From Saccopteryx bilineata (Eukaryota; Chordata; Mammalia; Chiroptera; Emballonuridae), in assembly GCF_036850765.1 (NCBI RefSeq), contig NC_089496.1, positions 49,218,113 through 49,282,112 of the forward strand: 64,000 nt of DNA, written 5' to 3'. A program made the translations under genes and the position numbers. Positions within the stretch are counted from its first letter, which is position 1, and each line of letters begins with the position of its first letter. This document shows positions 1 through 10,003 of this stretch, piece after piece. The notes beneath the pieces were generated by a model. The model was given only the letters and a program-made list of their open reading frames with translations, was not told the origin of the DNA and did not search any database.

Positions 1-1839
1 GCAGACAAATCTTTAATAAAAAAAAATAATAATGTTAAAAATATAAAACATTCTCATGTATTACAATCCATTCATTTCCTACCGCTCATGTTCATGGTTG
101 TGGGTGGCTGGAGCCAATCACGGCTGTCCTCTGTGACAACACCAAATTTTTATTGGATAATGCATAAAGTACATGGGTCGTTATATGGCTCTCACGGAAT
201 TACATTTTAAAATATGTGGTGTTCATGGCTCTCTCAGCCAAAAAGTTTCCCGACCCCTGTCCTAGAGGCTCAGGGAATTCAGTGGATGGTGACAGGCCCC
301 CGTAGGGTCACTGCGTTGGGCTTGCTTGAGGAGGGGCTAGCTGACTGTGGCCATGCCAGCTGTTGGAGCTGTCCTGACTACTGCTTCTGTGTTCCTGTTG
401 TCGGTTTCATTTTTCCAACGAAGGTTAAAACTGAGCTGATGGCTGCAGAGCCGGGAGGGAGGGGACTTGTTAGCCCTGCCGTTGATTTTATAAGTAACAA
501 TGACATATGGTTTTCTGGAAGACCGAGCGTGATAAAGCCAACTAGGTTCTGTGGGCAAACATTTGCATAATCATAATTCATTTTGGGAAGAAAAACTAAG
601 AGTTCTTCGATCCTGGAATAAACACATTCAGTACCTTCTTCTTGTCAAAATTCACTGTGTGTGAATAATGTTTCAGAGTTAAAACTGATAGATTTTACTA
701 AAGGGACCAGCACATAAACGTGCACTTTTAATACCTACAGGGGACTCTTTATTCTACAAAATATAACAGCGTTACAGTCAAGCCCAGTGGAGGAGAAACC
801 CCCAAGGCTAAGAGGACGTGGTAGACTCACCCAGTGAGTGCCCTTGAGTTCTAACTGGGGGTCCGCCCCAGAGTAACAGACCAGGGAGAGGAACAGGGTG
901 ACTGGTGGAGGGGGTGGGGGGGACAATGTCCCCTGTGCGCTCTGGCCAGTGAGAGACAGTGGCACAAGTATGCGCATCGTTTTTAAGAAGTCAAAGAGAG
1001 AAGAGGGCGCAAGCGCTCACCTCTAACTCACAGCACCCCCTGACAGATTCTGCCGTCCTCCATCACACCTCTGTGACCTGAAAAACGAAGCCCGTGCTGT
1101 CTTGTGCTGTGCCACCACCGTCCCTGTGTCCCGGCCTCTCTGTCTGCCCCTGTTCTCTGCTGTTGGAGTAAACGTCCCCTTTGAGTGTTTTGTGCTCATC
1201 TGAAGACTGACTCCCACAAATTGCCCAAAGGTGAAACAAGAAACTCCTTTCTCTTCAAGCCGATTCTTTGGCACAGACTGTGAGTTGACATGTGCTCTAC
1301 TCCTCCTGCCTGTCTCCGAACACACAGCACCAGGGAAACGGAAGCACTGGGCCATCCCTACATCCAGCCACGACCCCCAGCCAGAGGCACCGCAGCTCCC
1401 TGAGGATCGGGGCTAAGAACAGAGGCGGTCAGAATCAGGCAGAGTGCAGCTGCAAGACTGTCTACACTCCACGTATTGCCTTCTGCATGGTGGACAGGAG
1501 GGATGCTTTGCAGGAACTGACCATGTTTGTTTAACATGTAAGAGGCCGACCGAGGGTGATGCAGTTTCCCAGCAACGCCCTCGAGATGGGTTTCCAGGCA
1601 GCGGAAGTAGCCTGCTTCCTCCACTTCCTCCTACTCCACGGGGCCATCTCCAGGGAAGACGGACGCGTTTGCTGAGACGGCCGCGTTTCCAGAGGTAGGT
1701 GCCCTTTAGTCTTCATTCATTGCTGTGAACATCAGTTCCCTCAGGTTAATATTTTGTCATATACCTCAGCCAGGGGTGTGAGAATCTCTCCTTCTTTGGC
1801 AGGCAGTGCCGTACGCAGGGCAGAACGGGGCTTTGCAGC
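1..1839. other. Single-copy sequence, no gene recognised
   Basis: No repeat family, RNA gene or convincing exon was recognised. Open frames here are short and overlap on both strands, with no protein-like composition. A good-looking splice donor (AGAG then GTAGGT) lies near 1694, but no reading frame or partner site supports an exon. Confidence 0.4.
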
Positions 1840-1844
1840 CGCAG

Positions 1845-1990
1845 GCCCAGCCTCCATGTTCATTCAGACATTATCCGTGTGACTGCGAGCAAACTACTTA
1901 ATTTCTCTGAGCCTCTATTTTCCCATCTCATGTGTAAAACGGGTAGAATACTGTCCTTTTCACAAGATTGTTGTAAGGATTAAAAAAAAA
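1845..1990 (+). repeat. MIR SINE fragment
   Basis: Ancient tRNA-derived MIR. The core pattern is readable: a 'gtgtgactgcgagcaaacta' segment, then 'tctctgagcctctattttcc' and 'catct...gtaaaacgggtagaata', ending in a 'gttgtaaggatta' tail. These match, in order, the 'tgtgaccttgggcaagt / cctcagtttcctcatctgtaaaatgggga / ttgtgaggattaa' MIR consensus as I remember it. Confidence 0.75.
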
Positions 1991-2079
1991 AGAAGAAAAG
2001 ATGATTTGACTAACTAACCGAATAATAGTGAATTTTCAAGTGAGGTTTGTTTACTAGCATTTTAAACAATTTTATATTT

Positions 2080-2335
2080 TAAAAAGAGACTACTTCACAT
2101 TTTAATACTGATGTTTAATATTAGTTAATGTTAATTATATATAGTATGTTATAAGTCACACAATATCATATTATATATTGTATATAATATATTATAAATA
2201 TATGCTAATATATTAAAATCATAATTTAATATGTAAGAAATTAATATATAATATATCATATTAATATTATGTTAATTAACATTTACTGTTCTATTAATAT
2301 TTAATATTTTAAAAGAAGGATAAAAATAGAAATTA
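2080..2335. repeat. AT-rich low-complexity tract
   Basis: About 250 bases made almost wholly of A and T, with recurrent 'aatatt', 'ttaata' and 'tatata' words and many small self-complementary segments. No transposon ends or coding frame are visible. It could be a decayed AT microsatellite. Confidence 0.7.
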
Positions 2336-2940
2336 AGCCAAGAACTAGCTTACTTTGTTTAAAAATAGTTCCCTTGTTATCTATGCACCTCTGTTTTACT
2401 ATTTTAGACGAGGCCTTCTTCTGGCAAGCATGTGCCATTGTGCAGACTGTCCACTATTTTGCATTCACATCCTTTATGGCTAGGCCGTTAGGGACGTGAG
2501 CTGTCTCAGATTGAAAGCCATTGCCTGTTTCTACAAATTTTCTTTCTGATTGATAAATCAAGGAGTCCCAGAAACCTGAGTATGGCCTGGGGTTTTTTTT
2601 GGCAAAGAAACCCCTATTCTGGTATGGAACCAGGTAGCCACAGAGAAGACACTGTCCCAGAGGCCGCCTCTCTTTGGGCCTGGTCTTGGCTGCCAGCAGA
2701 GGCGTTGTTCAGAAGCCAGAGTGTCCGGGGTCATGTTTGCCAGAAATGTCAAACTTGACGACTCCGGGTCAGGAGCACACAGGTGGGCAGTGTATCTGCA
2801 ATCTCAGTCTCCTCTTTCCACTGCCGAGTCCAGTTTCCCTTCACATCAAGTTACTTTCAAAACTCAAAGGAGGGTGGGAGACCTGGGTGTGAGATTTCCC
2901 CCTTCACTTTCGCGTGACAAGCCCTGTGGAATCGGGTAGT
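2336..2940. other. Single-copy sequence
   Basis: No repeat or gene recognised. It ends at the 16-bp target-site duplication of the SINE that follows. Confidence 0.35.
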
Positions 2941-2956
2941 AAGAGTATCGACTGAG

Positions 2957-3196
2957 CCTGACCTGTGGTGGCGCAGTGGATAAAGCGTCGACCTGGAAAT
3001 GCTGAGGTCGCCAGTTCGAAACCCTGGGCTTGCCTGGTCAAGGCACAAATGGGAGTTGATGCTTCCAGCTCCTCCCCCTTCTCTCTCTCTTCTCTCTCTC
3101 CCTCTCAGTTTCTCTCCCTCTCTCTCTCCTCTCTAAAAAATGAATAAATAAAATAAAATTAAAAAAAAAATTCAAAGCCCCCCCCCCCCAAAAAAA
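2957..3196 (+). repeat. Bat tRNA-derived SINE (short CT-rich type) with compound tail
   Basis: Starts with a tRNA-like head ('gcctgacctgtggtggcgca') holding A-box and B-box-like segments ('gccagttcgaaacc'), followed by a CT-rich body and an A-rich tail. It is flanked by a 16-bp TSD, AAGAGTATCGACTGAG at 2941-2956 and AAGAGTATCGACCGAG at 3197-3212 (one mismatch). Between the first A-rich tail (about 3135-3170) and a second A-run (3190-3198) lie about 19 non-SINE bases, TTCAAAG plus a C-run, as a 3' transduction would leave. Confidence 0.85.
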
Positions 3197-3516
3197 AAGA
3201 GTATCGACCGAGCGGGATAAAACAGGGCCAGCGAGGGGGGGGCCAGGCCAATGGGAGTCGGCGGGCTGGGCTTCTGTCCGGGCTGTGATCCAGGCATGAC
3301 AGCCAGCTGACAAGTTCTGTTATCTCCCCCGCCCTCAGTTTCCTTGTTGGTAACCTGACAGTAAGGAAAGCAAGAGAAATCGATGATGACGTACTTGTCA
3401 ATTAACAGTCAAAACGACTGACTGGTAGATATCGGTATTTTCTACCTCTAGCAGTTCAAGTATTTTATCTGCAACTTTTAATGCACTTAAAAAGCATATT
3501 AAAAAGAACATTTGTT

Positions 3517-3730
3517 CCAGCTTGGACCCAAGGTTGTTGGCTAGAGCAAGGGGTTACTCGGTCTGCTGAAGGCCCGCAGTCAAGGCACATATGAGAAAGC
3601 AATCAATGAACAACTAAGGTGTCACAATGAAAAACTGATGATTGATGCTTCTCATCTCTCTCCGTCCCTATCTATCCCTCTCTCTGACTCTCTCTCTCTG
3701 TCCCTGTAAAAACAAAACAAAACAAAACAA
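3517..3730 (+). repeat. 5'-truncated bat SINE (long type B)
   Basis: Lacks the tRNA head and begins inside the body at 'ccagcttggacccaaggttg'. It continues through the segments 'gtcaaggcacatatgagaaa' and 'actgatgattgatgcttctc' to a CT-rich stretch and an (AAAAC)n tail. The 16-bp TSD AAAAAGAACATTTGTT at 3501-3516 and 3731-3746 is exact, so the truncation happened at insertion. The full-length relative in this window is at 16842-17187 on the other strand. Confidence 0.85.
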
Positions 3731-3746
3731 AAAAAGAACATTTGTT

Positions 3747-5079
3747 TGAAAATCTGTTTTGTGACTTCTGTATGGTATAGCAACTTATAATGAACTCTAC
3801 TGCTTTCTCTCTTTGCTTTTGAGATTCGTTATATTTCTAATTTATCTTCAGTCGTTTATGAAAATGAACAAAGTTAGAAATAAAAGAAAATAAGTATAAA
3901 AGAATAGAGACAAAGCTAATAAAAGTAAAAGATAAATATAATGCCCATTTTTGTCTCTTTAGCCAGTATTTCCACAAATTTTATTGCAAAATATTTTTAT
4001 TTTATTGTATTTTTTGCACAAATTTCTTGATAGATATTATTGAGAAGGGGACTAACATGTTATTTTAACAATGGATTAAAGCTGTGGCATATTTGTCTAG
4101 ACTTTCGTTATTTGAACATTGGACCAGCCTTGTTGCACCTTTTTCTCAAGGTCATGACTGCACATCTGGACAGTGCAGGTTCATTTATTTCAGATACTAA
4201 AAAAGGAAAGGGGACAACAGAATGGCCAAAAAAAGTGTTTAAATTTTTTTTCAAAAACAAAGTACCTAGAAAGCATGGAAATATCTAAAGAAAATTAATT
4301 GAAATAAAAACTTCTCATTGAAAATCAGGAAATCATTTTAGAATAATAGACATCATCAATATGTGATTCACTGATGAGAAACAAGAATTTCTCAACTCTT
4401 TTACTTTCAATCGGTTCACTTACAACTGGAGGTCGAAATGTAAAGTTCACAAAAAATATCGCCAGAGTAGGCAGAATAGGCTAACAGGAAATATAATATT
4501 TGAAAACCAACAATCTGGAAAATGGACAAAAATATGAAAAAACACATAAAAATTTGGGTTGCTCTCCCAATTGAAAAAGAAATCTGTGAAACGCTTCAAA
4601 ACTCATCCAGCAGGCCAGCTTTGAGGATTGTTAGAGAACAGTTTCTACAAATGATCTTATGTTCAGCATGTCTGACGTTTTCATACTTAATGAAACTGTT
4701 CTCTTTGGCAAAAAGAGAAATAATACATATGTAGTTGGTTCAGTCCTGCGACTCACTGTTTTATTTGTCGATTTATACCATGAATATTTGGTAAGCCTCA
4801 TTAAAGGATGTATCACCAGAGGCTCACCAGCTTCAGACTGCTCCCCGAATTCTCTCCCTGGTCATCCGTCGTTGGCTTGCAGTGCCCAGCGGGGTGACCA
4901 GCACTTGTGCTATGAACTATGGCACCCGGTATTATGTATAATAACATCAGAATTTTGGGTTATATTCCTCTTTAGTGGTGTATACACGCACACACACATA
5001 TTAGCTGAGCCAAGTTATCTCATGATTCTTTTTCCTGTTTTTTATAACTTTTTGCTTTTCCTATAGTTAATAATTATCT
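3747..5079. other. AT-rich sequence, nothing recognised
   Basis: AT-rich with many A-runs. Open frames at 4040-4288, 4522-4734 and 4659-5066 have biased composition and no recognisable domain. A short CA run lies at about 4987-4999. It may hold decayed LINE sequence I cannot identify. Confidence 0.35.
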
Positions 5080-6260
5080 CATTTCCTGCTCTGGAGAGAA
5101 CTGTCTTTTGGCCAGCTGCCCAGCAGTCATCCTGGGAATTCCCTCCGCTTCTCTCCTCTTGCCTGTTGTATTATCTGTTTTACGGATCCCATTTCTCTCT
5201 GTCTTTTAGGGTTATTTCCTCATTTTGGTGAAATGTATCCTCCGGTAGAGGAGGAAAAAGTCCGTGGGTATGTTGGAGACGTTGCACGTCATAAGCTGTT
5301 TTTATTTTATTCCTCGCGCTTGATTTATGGTTTGCCAAGATAGGATTCTCGAAAAAATTTTTTTCACTCAGCATTTTCAGGCCTCGTATGGCCTCTAATA
5401 TTGTTATGAGAAGTCTGATGTCATTTCTGTTTCCCAGTCCTTTGTGTATAACTTTTCTTTTTCTCTTCTGGAAGCTTTTTAAGATCTTCTCTTTATTGTT
5501 ACTGTTCCAGTAAATTCATGATAAAATGCTTTGCTCGGGCCTTAAAAAAATTTTTTTCTTATGCTGGGCACTTGGTAGACCCTTGCCATGTAAAGCCTGG
5601 GAAATTTTTCTGATAGTTTTTTTCTTTGGTAATTTTCTCTCTGCCTGATTTTCTGGTCTTTTTCTTTCTTTTTTTTTTTTATGGGGATAGGGAGGGGAGA
5701 AATTGGCCATCCTGGATAAATTCTCTATTGTATGTTATCTTTTCTCTTGTATTATATAGCCTTTCAAGTTTTTGTTCTACGTTTGGGGACCTTTGGTTGA
5801 CTTGACATTTTAGCTTCTTGCTGACTAAAAATACTTCGCTATTATACTTATTTACTATTCAAGAACTCTTTCTTCTCTGATGATTCCCCCTTGCATAGCA
5901 ACCTGTTCTTGTTTCATGGTTCCTCTGAAATTCTCTGCTGCTTCCTGCACTGTGGCTCTTATCTTCGAGTTTGCTTTTGGTTGTTTATTTGTCTTAGTCT
6001 TCCGAGTTCATCTTGGAAGCTTTCCTCAAATGTCAGGCACGGCCTGGCTGTCTTTTCGCAGGTAAGAAGCAGGCTACTGAAAAGCTGATTGGACGTGGGT
6101 ATGAGTGACTCCTCGCTGTGGTGTGCGTTAGTTGCTAACTGGCTCTTTCATTGGTCAAATGTCAGTATCTAATAGGTCGTTCCAATGAGATGCTACTTCG
6201 TAGAAGAATGCTCCAGTTTCCTGCCTAGTGAGTTTTCAACCTGGCTGCAGTTGTTCAGAG
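5080..6260 (-). repeat. Old interspersed repeat, LINE-like (family not certain)
   Basis: Many phrases match a high-copy ancient mammalian repeat I recall, here apparently antisense: 'tagggttatttcctcatttt', then 'ttctggaagctttttaagat', 'tgctgggcacttggtagacc', 'agcaacctgttcttgtttca' and 'gaagctttcctcaaatgtca', in the expected order. I take it to be an old LINE-related fragment but cannot name the subfamily, and the strand is tentative. Small frames such as 5880-6065 are by-products. Confidence 0.45.
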
Positions 6261-6274
6261 GTGAGTGGGAAAGG

Positions 6275-6276
<2 letters not shown>

Positions 6277-6310
<34 letters not shown>
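6277..6310. repeat. (GT)n microsatellite
   Basis: About 17 uninterrupted GT units. It explains the run of alternating Val/Cys in the translated frame around it. Confidence 0.95.
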
Positions 6311-6312
<2 letters not shown>

Positions 6313-7032
6313 GGGTGTCGCTGTTCTGTATGTAGGCGTTCACTTAATCATTAAGGTTTTCGTCTGATATTTTCCTGAACATCTGGGTCCTTGTTTCAGG
6401 AACCTGGTCTAGTTTGTTTCGCCAGAGCCAAGCCACCTGTCTCTGATGGGGAAGAGTTTCAGTCGGTAAGGATGAAACCTGGAGTGATGACTGACTCAAA
6501 CGCACACTTCAAATGACCCCTGTTGTTAGGCGTCCTCCTCCCACCTGCCTTGTTGGTGTTCCCAATGCCTGGACATCACCGGAGTTTCACGGAGTGACTC
6601 AGCTTGCTTCTCATCGATAGCGCCATCTAGAGGCACTCGTGTTAGCCGCCCCCTGCACTCTGTTAGGGCACCCTCTTCCTGCACAGATCACAGTCTGCGG
6701 TTATAGATGTCTCCTACCGAGGCCCGAGTCTGTGTTTCTGTTGTTAATTCTACTTACTGTTTGGGGGTGATTTTGGAAAGAATAAGGAGACAGAAGTGTC
6801 TTTGCTAGACTATAACATTTTGGAATGCGAAACTCGGGGGTTAACTTTTACGTCAGAATATACCATGGATGGAACCCGGCTCTCTGCGACCGTACACATG
6901 TACACCAGGACACACAGGAAACGGAGCACGCCTTCTGTCTTCTTTGTACAATAATTGGGTTTGGTTTTCATGGACTTTTGAACTTGTGCTGACTACTGAC
7001 CCTCTGTTTAGTTGCCTTAGACTGTTGCCTTC
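6311..7032. other. No gene or clear repeat recognised
   Basis: Mixed-composition sequence between the GT microsatellite and a hAT element. It may continue the old repeat to its left, but I cannot support that. Confidence 0.3.
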
Positions 7033-7224
7033 CAGGCATCCCCAAACTACGGCCCGCGGGCTGCATGCGGCCCCCTGAGGCCATTTATTCGGCCCCTTGC
7101 CGCACTTCTGGAAGGGGTACCTCTTTCATTGGTGGTCAATGAGAAGAGCACTGTATGTGGCGGCCCTCTAACGGTCTGAGGGACAGTGAACTGGCCCCCT
7201 GTGTAAAAAGTTTGGGGACCCCTG
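7033..7224. mobile_element. Non-autonomous hAT element, 192 bp (copy 1)
   Basis: Ends read CAGGCATCCCCAAACT at the left and AGTTTGGGGACCCCTG at the right, an imperfect terminal inverted repeat of hAT type. There is no transposase frame, so it is a non-autonomous (MITE-like) copy. The interior is nearly identical to the 192-bp element at 32162-32353, differing at roughly one base in fifteen by eye. The 8 bases on each side do not match, so no TSD can be claimed. Confidence 0.75.
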
Positions 7225-8740
7225 CTTAGACCTTAGCCAATGACACCGAGTGCTCCTGGGAGGACACGTGGTGGCGAGGTACAGAACCTGCCGCTCAGCG
7301 GGCCCCTCTCTGTGTGGGGCCCCTTCTATCATCCGTGTCCTGTGCTGCTTGTGAGCATGTACAAGAGCTAGTCCTCCTCATCCTTGCTTTCATCCTTTTA
7401 ATCTGGGGCAAAGGAAAAATAATTGCCTTCATAATTAGTTCAGACTGTGCATCCTGATGGTTCCTTGGATGTGAACTTGGACAAGTTAAACAATTTTGCA
7501 GACTCGGTCTCTTTTCTCCTCCGCTAAGGCAACGGATGCCAGAGCTATTGATCATCTTAAATGAGTTAAGAAGTTAATTCATTTGTTTATTTAATAAACG
7601 TGTCTCAAGCTCCCTGGAAGTGCCAGGCATTATGCCTGGTGAGGCAGAGATGAATAAGCCCAAATCCCCGATAGCAGCTCAGTAGACAGGGCAGGCTGGC
7701 ATGACCAGGAGGGTACGAGGTGGTGAGTGCCGGGACAGAGGGCTGATTACGTAAGTGCCGATGAGGAAAGTAGCCCAGCCCTGGGGTGTGGGAGCATGTC
7801 AGGGATTGCTCTGCTGAGGGTGACGCCTGAAACTCAAGAGGCACATCTCAAAAGGAGGGGAAGAGCTACCCAGGCAAAGAGGAAGTACAAGAAGAGTCCA
7901 CGTCAAGGAGGCGGTGTCAGCAGAATCACAGCGGTGAGAATCAGCACGGTCCGTACAAGAGAGTGGAAACGATTTCGTGTTAATGAACTGCCTAGCCAAG
8001 ACTCACACCCCAGAGCTGTTAGTCACCTCTGTCCCCCCAGCCCCTCGATGTGGCCTTATTAAAAAGTCAAGGGGTCCTCCATTCTTGGAGCCAAATGTAG
8101 AAGTATCTGTCACGAGTCAGGTATACCACAGAAGGAGGTGTGTGTGCGTGTGTGAATGAGCCTGTGCTTTGTCAACTGTGGATGGTTTCACATAGCTTTT
8201 GTTAGGAAGCCAGTTTCTTCCTCTTCGCAGTTCAGTTTGACCTCTGCCATTAGTATATTAGATTAGCGTATAATCTAATATGCGTGAATATATTATACAC
8301 ACAAATATACCCTAACGTGGTCTATTAGGTTATACTCTGCTGTTCTGCTCTCTGAACTCCGTGTCATTCTCCATGTCACATGGAAATCCTTGTGCTCAGA
8401 CTGGTACCACAAAGGGGACTTTTTCTTAGCCCCGAGCTAGAGCGGCCTATTCCTGAATTCCTCGAAAAGGCTCTCCTGCCAAGGGCGGTGATGGGATTGA
8501 GACCTATTCCCCTCATTTGAGGCATTTTAGGGGATTCTAGCTCTCTATGAAAATTCTGCTGTTGAGATGAAAATGAATTTTTTTTCTAATTAGATCATTC
8601 ACAAAATGGGATGGATTAATTACCTATAAGATTTTTTTTTCTTTGAAGTTTGGAATTTAATATTTTTCAGGCGCTATATTTTTGTATAAAGTTATTCGAT
8701 TCAACAATAGCAATCAACACATTTAATCCAATTAATTGAT
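7225..8740. other. Mostly single-copy; possible old repeat near 7590-7700; palindrome at 8255
   Basis: No gene recognised. A stretch near 7590-7700 ('caggcattatgcctggtgag', 'agagatgaataagcccaaat') resembles a very old dispersed repeat. An 11-bp perfect hairpin lies at 8255-8281. From 8570 to 8740 the sequence is AT-rich. Confidence 0.3.
8255..8281. repeat. Perfect 11-bp inverted repeat
   Basis: ATATTAGATTA at 8255-8265 and its exact complement TAATCTAATAT at 8271-8281 are separated by GCGTA. The composition is AT-rich, so chance formation is possible. There is no T-run or other sign of a terminator or RNA gene. Confidence 0.7.
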
Positions 8741-8930
8741 GGCCCTCCCGTATACTCAAGGTGACAGCCAGTCTTGATGTGGCTTCTTATTTATGTCCTG
8801 AGTTATAAGAGTTCTGTTCTGCTGGTCTACAGGTAGTTCTCCATGATGGTTGTCTTGTAATTTAGCTGTAATTGTGATGCGGTCACAGGAGGAGGCGAAC
8901 ACAGCATTTACCTACGCCGCCATCTTGACA
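8741..8930 (-). mobile_element. Isolated L1 5' end (5'UTR start)
   Basis: On the minus strand, starting near 8930, it reads 'caagatggcggcgtaggtaa', then 'cctcctcctgtgaccgcatc', 'acagctaaattacaagacaa' and 'agaagccacatcaagactgg'. These are the opening phrases of the 5'UTR of laurasiatherian L1 elements, including an AAGATGGCGGC motif that fits the YY1 site usual at L1 starts. Nothing 3' of about 190 bp is present, so this is an L1 promoter end separated from its element. Confidence 0.6.
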
Positions 8931-8935
8931 GGAAT

Positions 8936-9796
8936 CCGTGCATAAGTTCTTACTTTCCTCTTATATCAGAGAGGGGTCGCCATGGACATCATGTGAGTTG
9001 CTCTATGAATGTTTGTGGCTTTGCTTATATTTTTTTTACAGAGAGCTTTGTGTCCTTTCCTTACTGCTGAACTTAGCTCATTTCAGAAGAGTGGCAGACA
9101 TTTTCTCTCATGGCGTGCATCTCGAAAGTGATGATTAAAAATCATTGAGATGTTTCAGGTCTCCATCGTAGTTATTCTCTTGGGAGAGTAATTCTACTGC
9201 CAGAGCTGCCTGCCATCCTGAAGCATGGTCTGCTAGACAGTCTCGATGAATTTCATCCTTTTTTGTTTCTTCTGGTACAACTTTCCTGTGCAAAGATAAA
9301 TGTCATCTTAACCTCAAGACATATGTAACAAAATGTATAATTTATGCATTGATCATAATGTTTTGGAAGCAAAATATTGCCTTCTAGCCAACAGCAGAAT
9401 TGGTTGCAGCTTGTGTTAGATCCTGGAGGCATGGCAGAAAGACATGAGATCTAGGTCCTTCCTTGAAGAATGGGCGCCTAACGAGAGTCTCCATAATTTG
9501 ATGACACTTTTAACCATTCACGTTGAAAGCTTGTAGCATACCTGTGGCTCTCACAAGCATAAGCTCTTAGGATACGGAAACCCTGAGAAAACTTGCAAGG
9601 GCGAGTTACATTAGCATGATAAATTCACTTATTAACTACTAAGTGCAGAGCTAACATTTGCCGGGGACGAGGTTAGTGTTGGATACATTGTCACACGGGT
9701 ATGGGTTTTGCCCTTGTGGGGCAAATGTGCTCGTTGATTAAAGGAATAATTGTAATAGGCATGGCTTGTGCTTCTTCCTGATGTGGCAACATGCAT
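8936..9796. other. Single-copy sequence
   Basis: No gene, repeat or structured RNA recognised. Confidence 0.35.
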
Positions 9797-9810
9797 AGAA
9801 AATTCAGTTT

Positions 9811-9989
9811 AGCCTTGGCCGAATAGTTAGGACATCGGTTGGTTAGAGCGTTGTCCCGAAGCACAGAGGTTGCCAGTTCGATTCCCCGTCGGGGCACATA
9901 CAGGATCAGATCGGTGTTCCTGTCTCTGTCTCCCTCCCTCCCTCCCTCTCTAAAATCAATAAAATAAACATTAAAAAAATAATAAAAGA
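9811..9989 (+). repeat. Bat tRNA-derived SINE (short type)
   Basis: tRNA-like head with a B-box-like 'gccagttcgattccccgtcg', then 'gggcacatacaggatcagat', a short CT-rich body ('ctccctccctccctccctct') and an A-rich tail. The putative TSD is AGAAAATTCAGTTT at 9797-9810 and AGAAAATTTATTTT at 9990-10003 (12 of 14 bases). It is the same subtype as the minus-strand copy at 34518-34676. Confidence 0.85.
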
Positions 9990-10003
9990 AGAAAATTTAT
10001 TTT

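Noticed and set aside
3178..3189. Assembly artefact at the C-run in the SINE tail
   Set aside because: The exact flanking TSD and A-runs make a real biological tail more likely, although the C-run length itself may be inexact.
7025..7232. 8-bp TSD around the 192-bp hAT copy 1
   Set aside because: The flanking octamers TTGCCTTC and CTTAGACC do not match.
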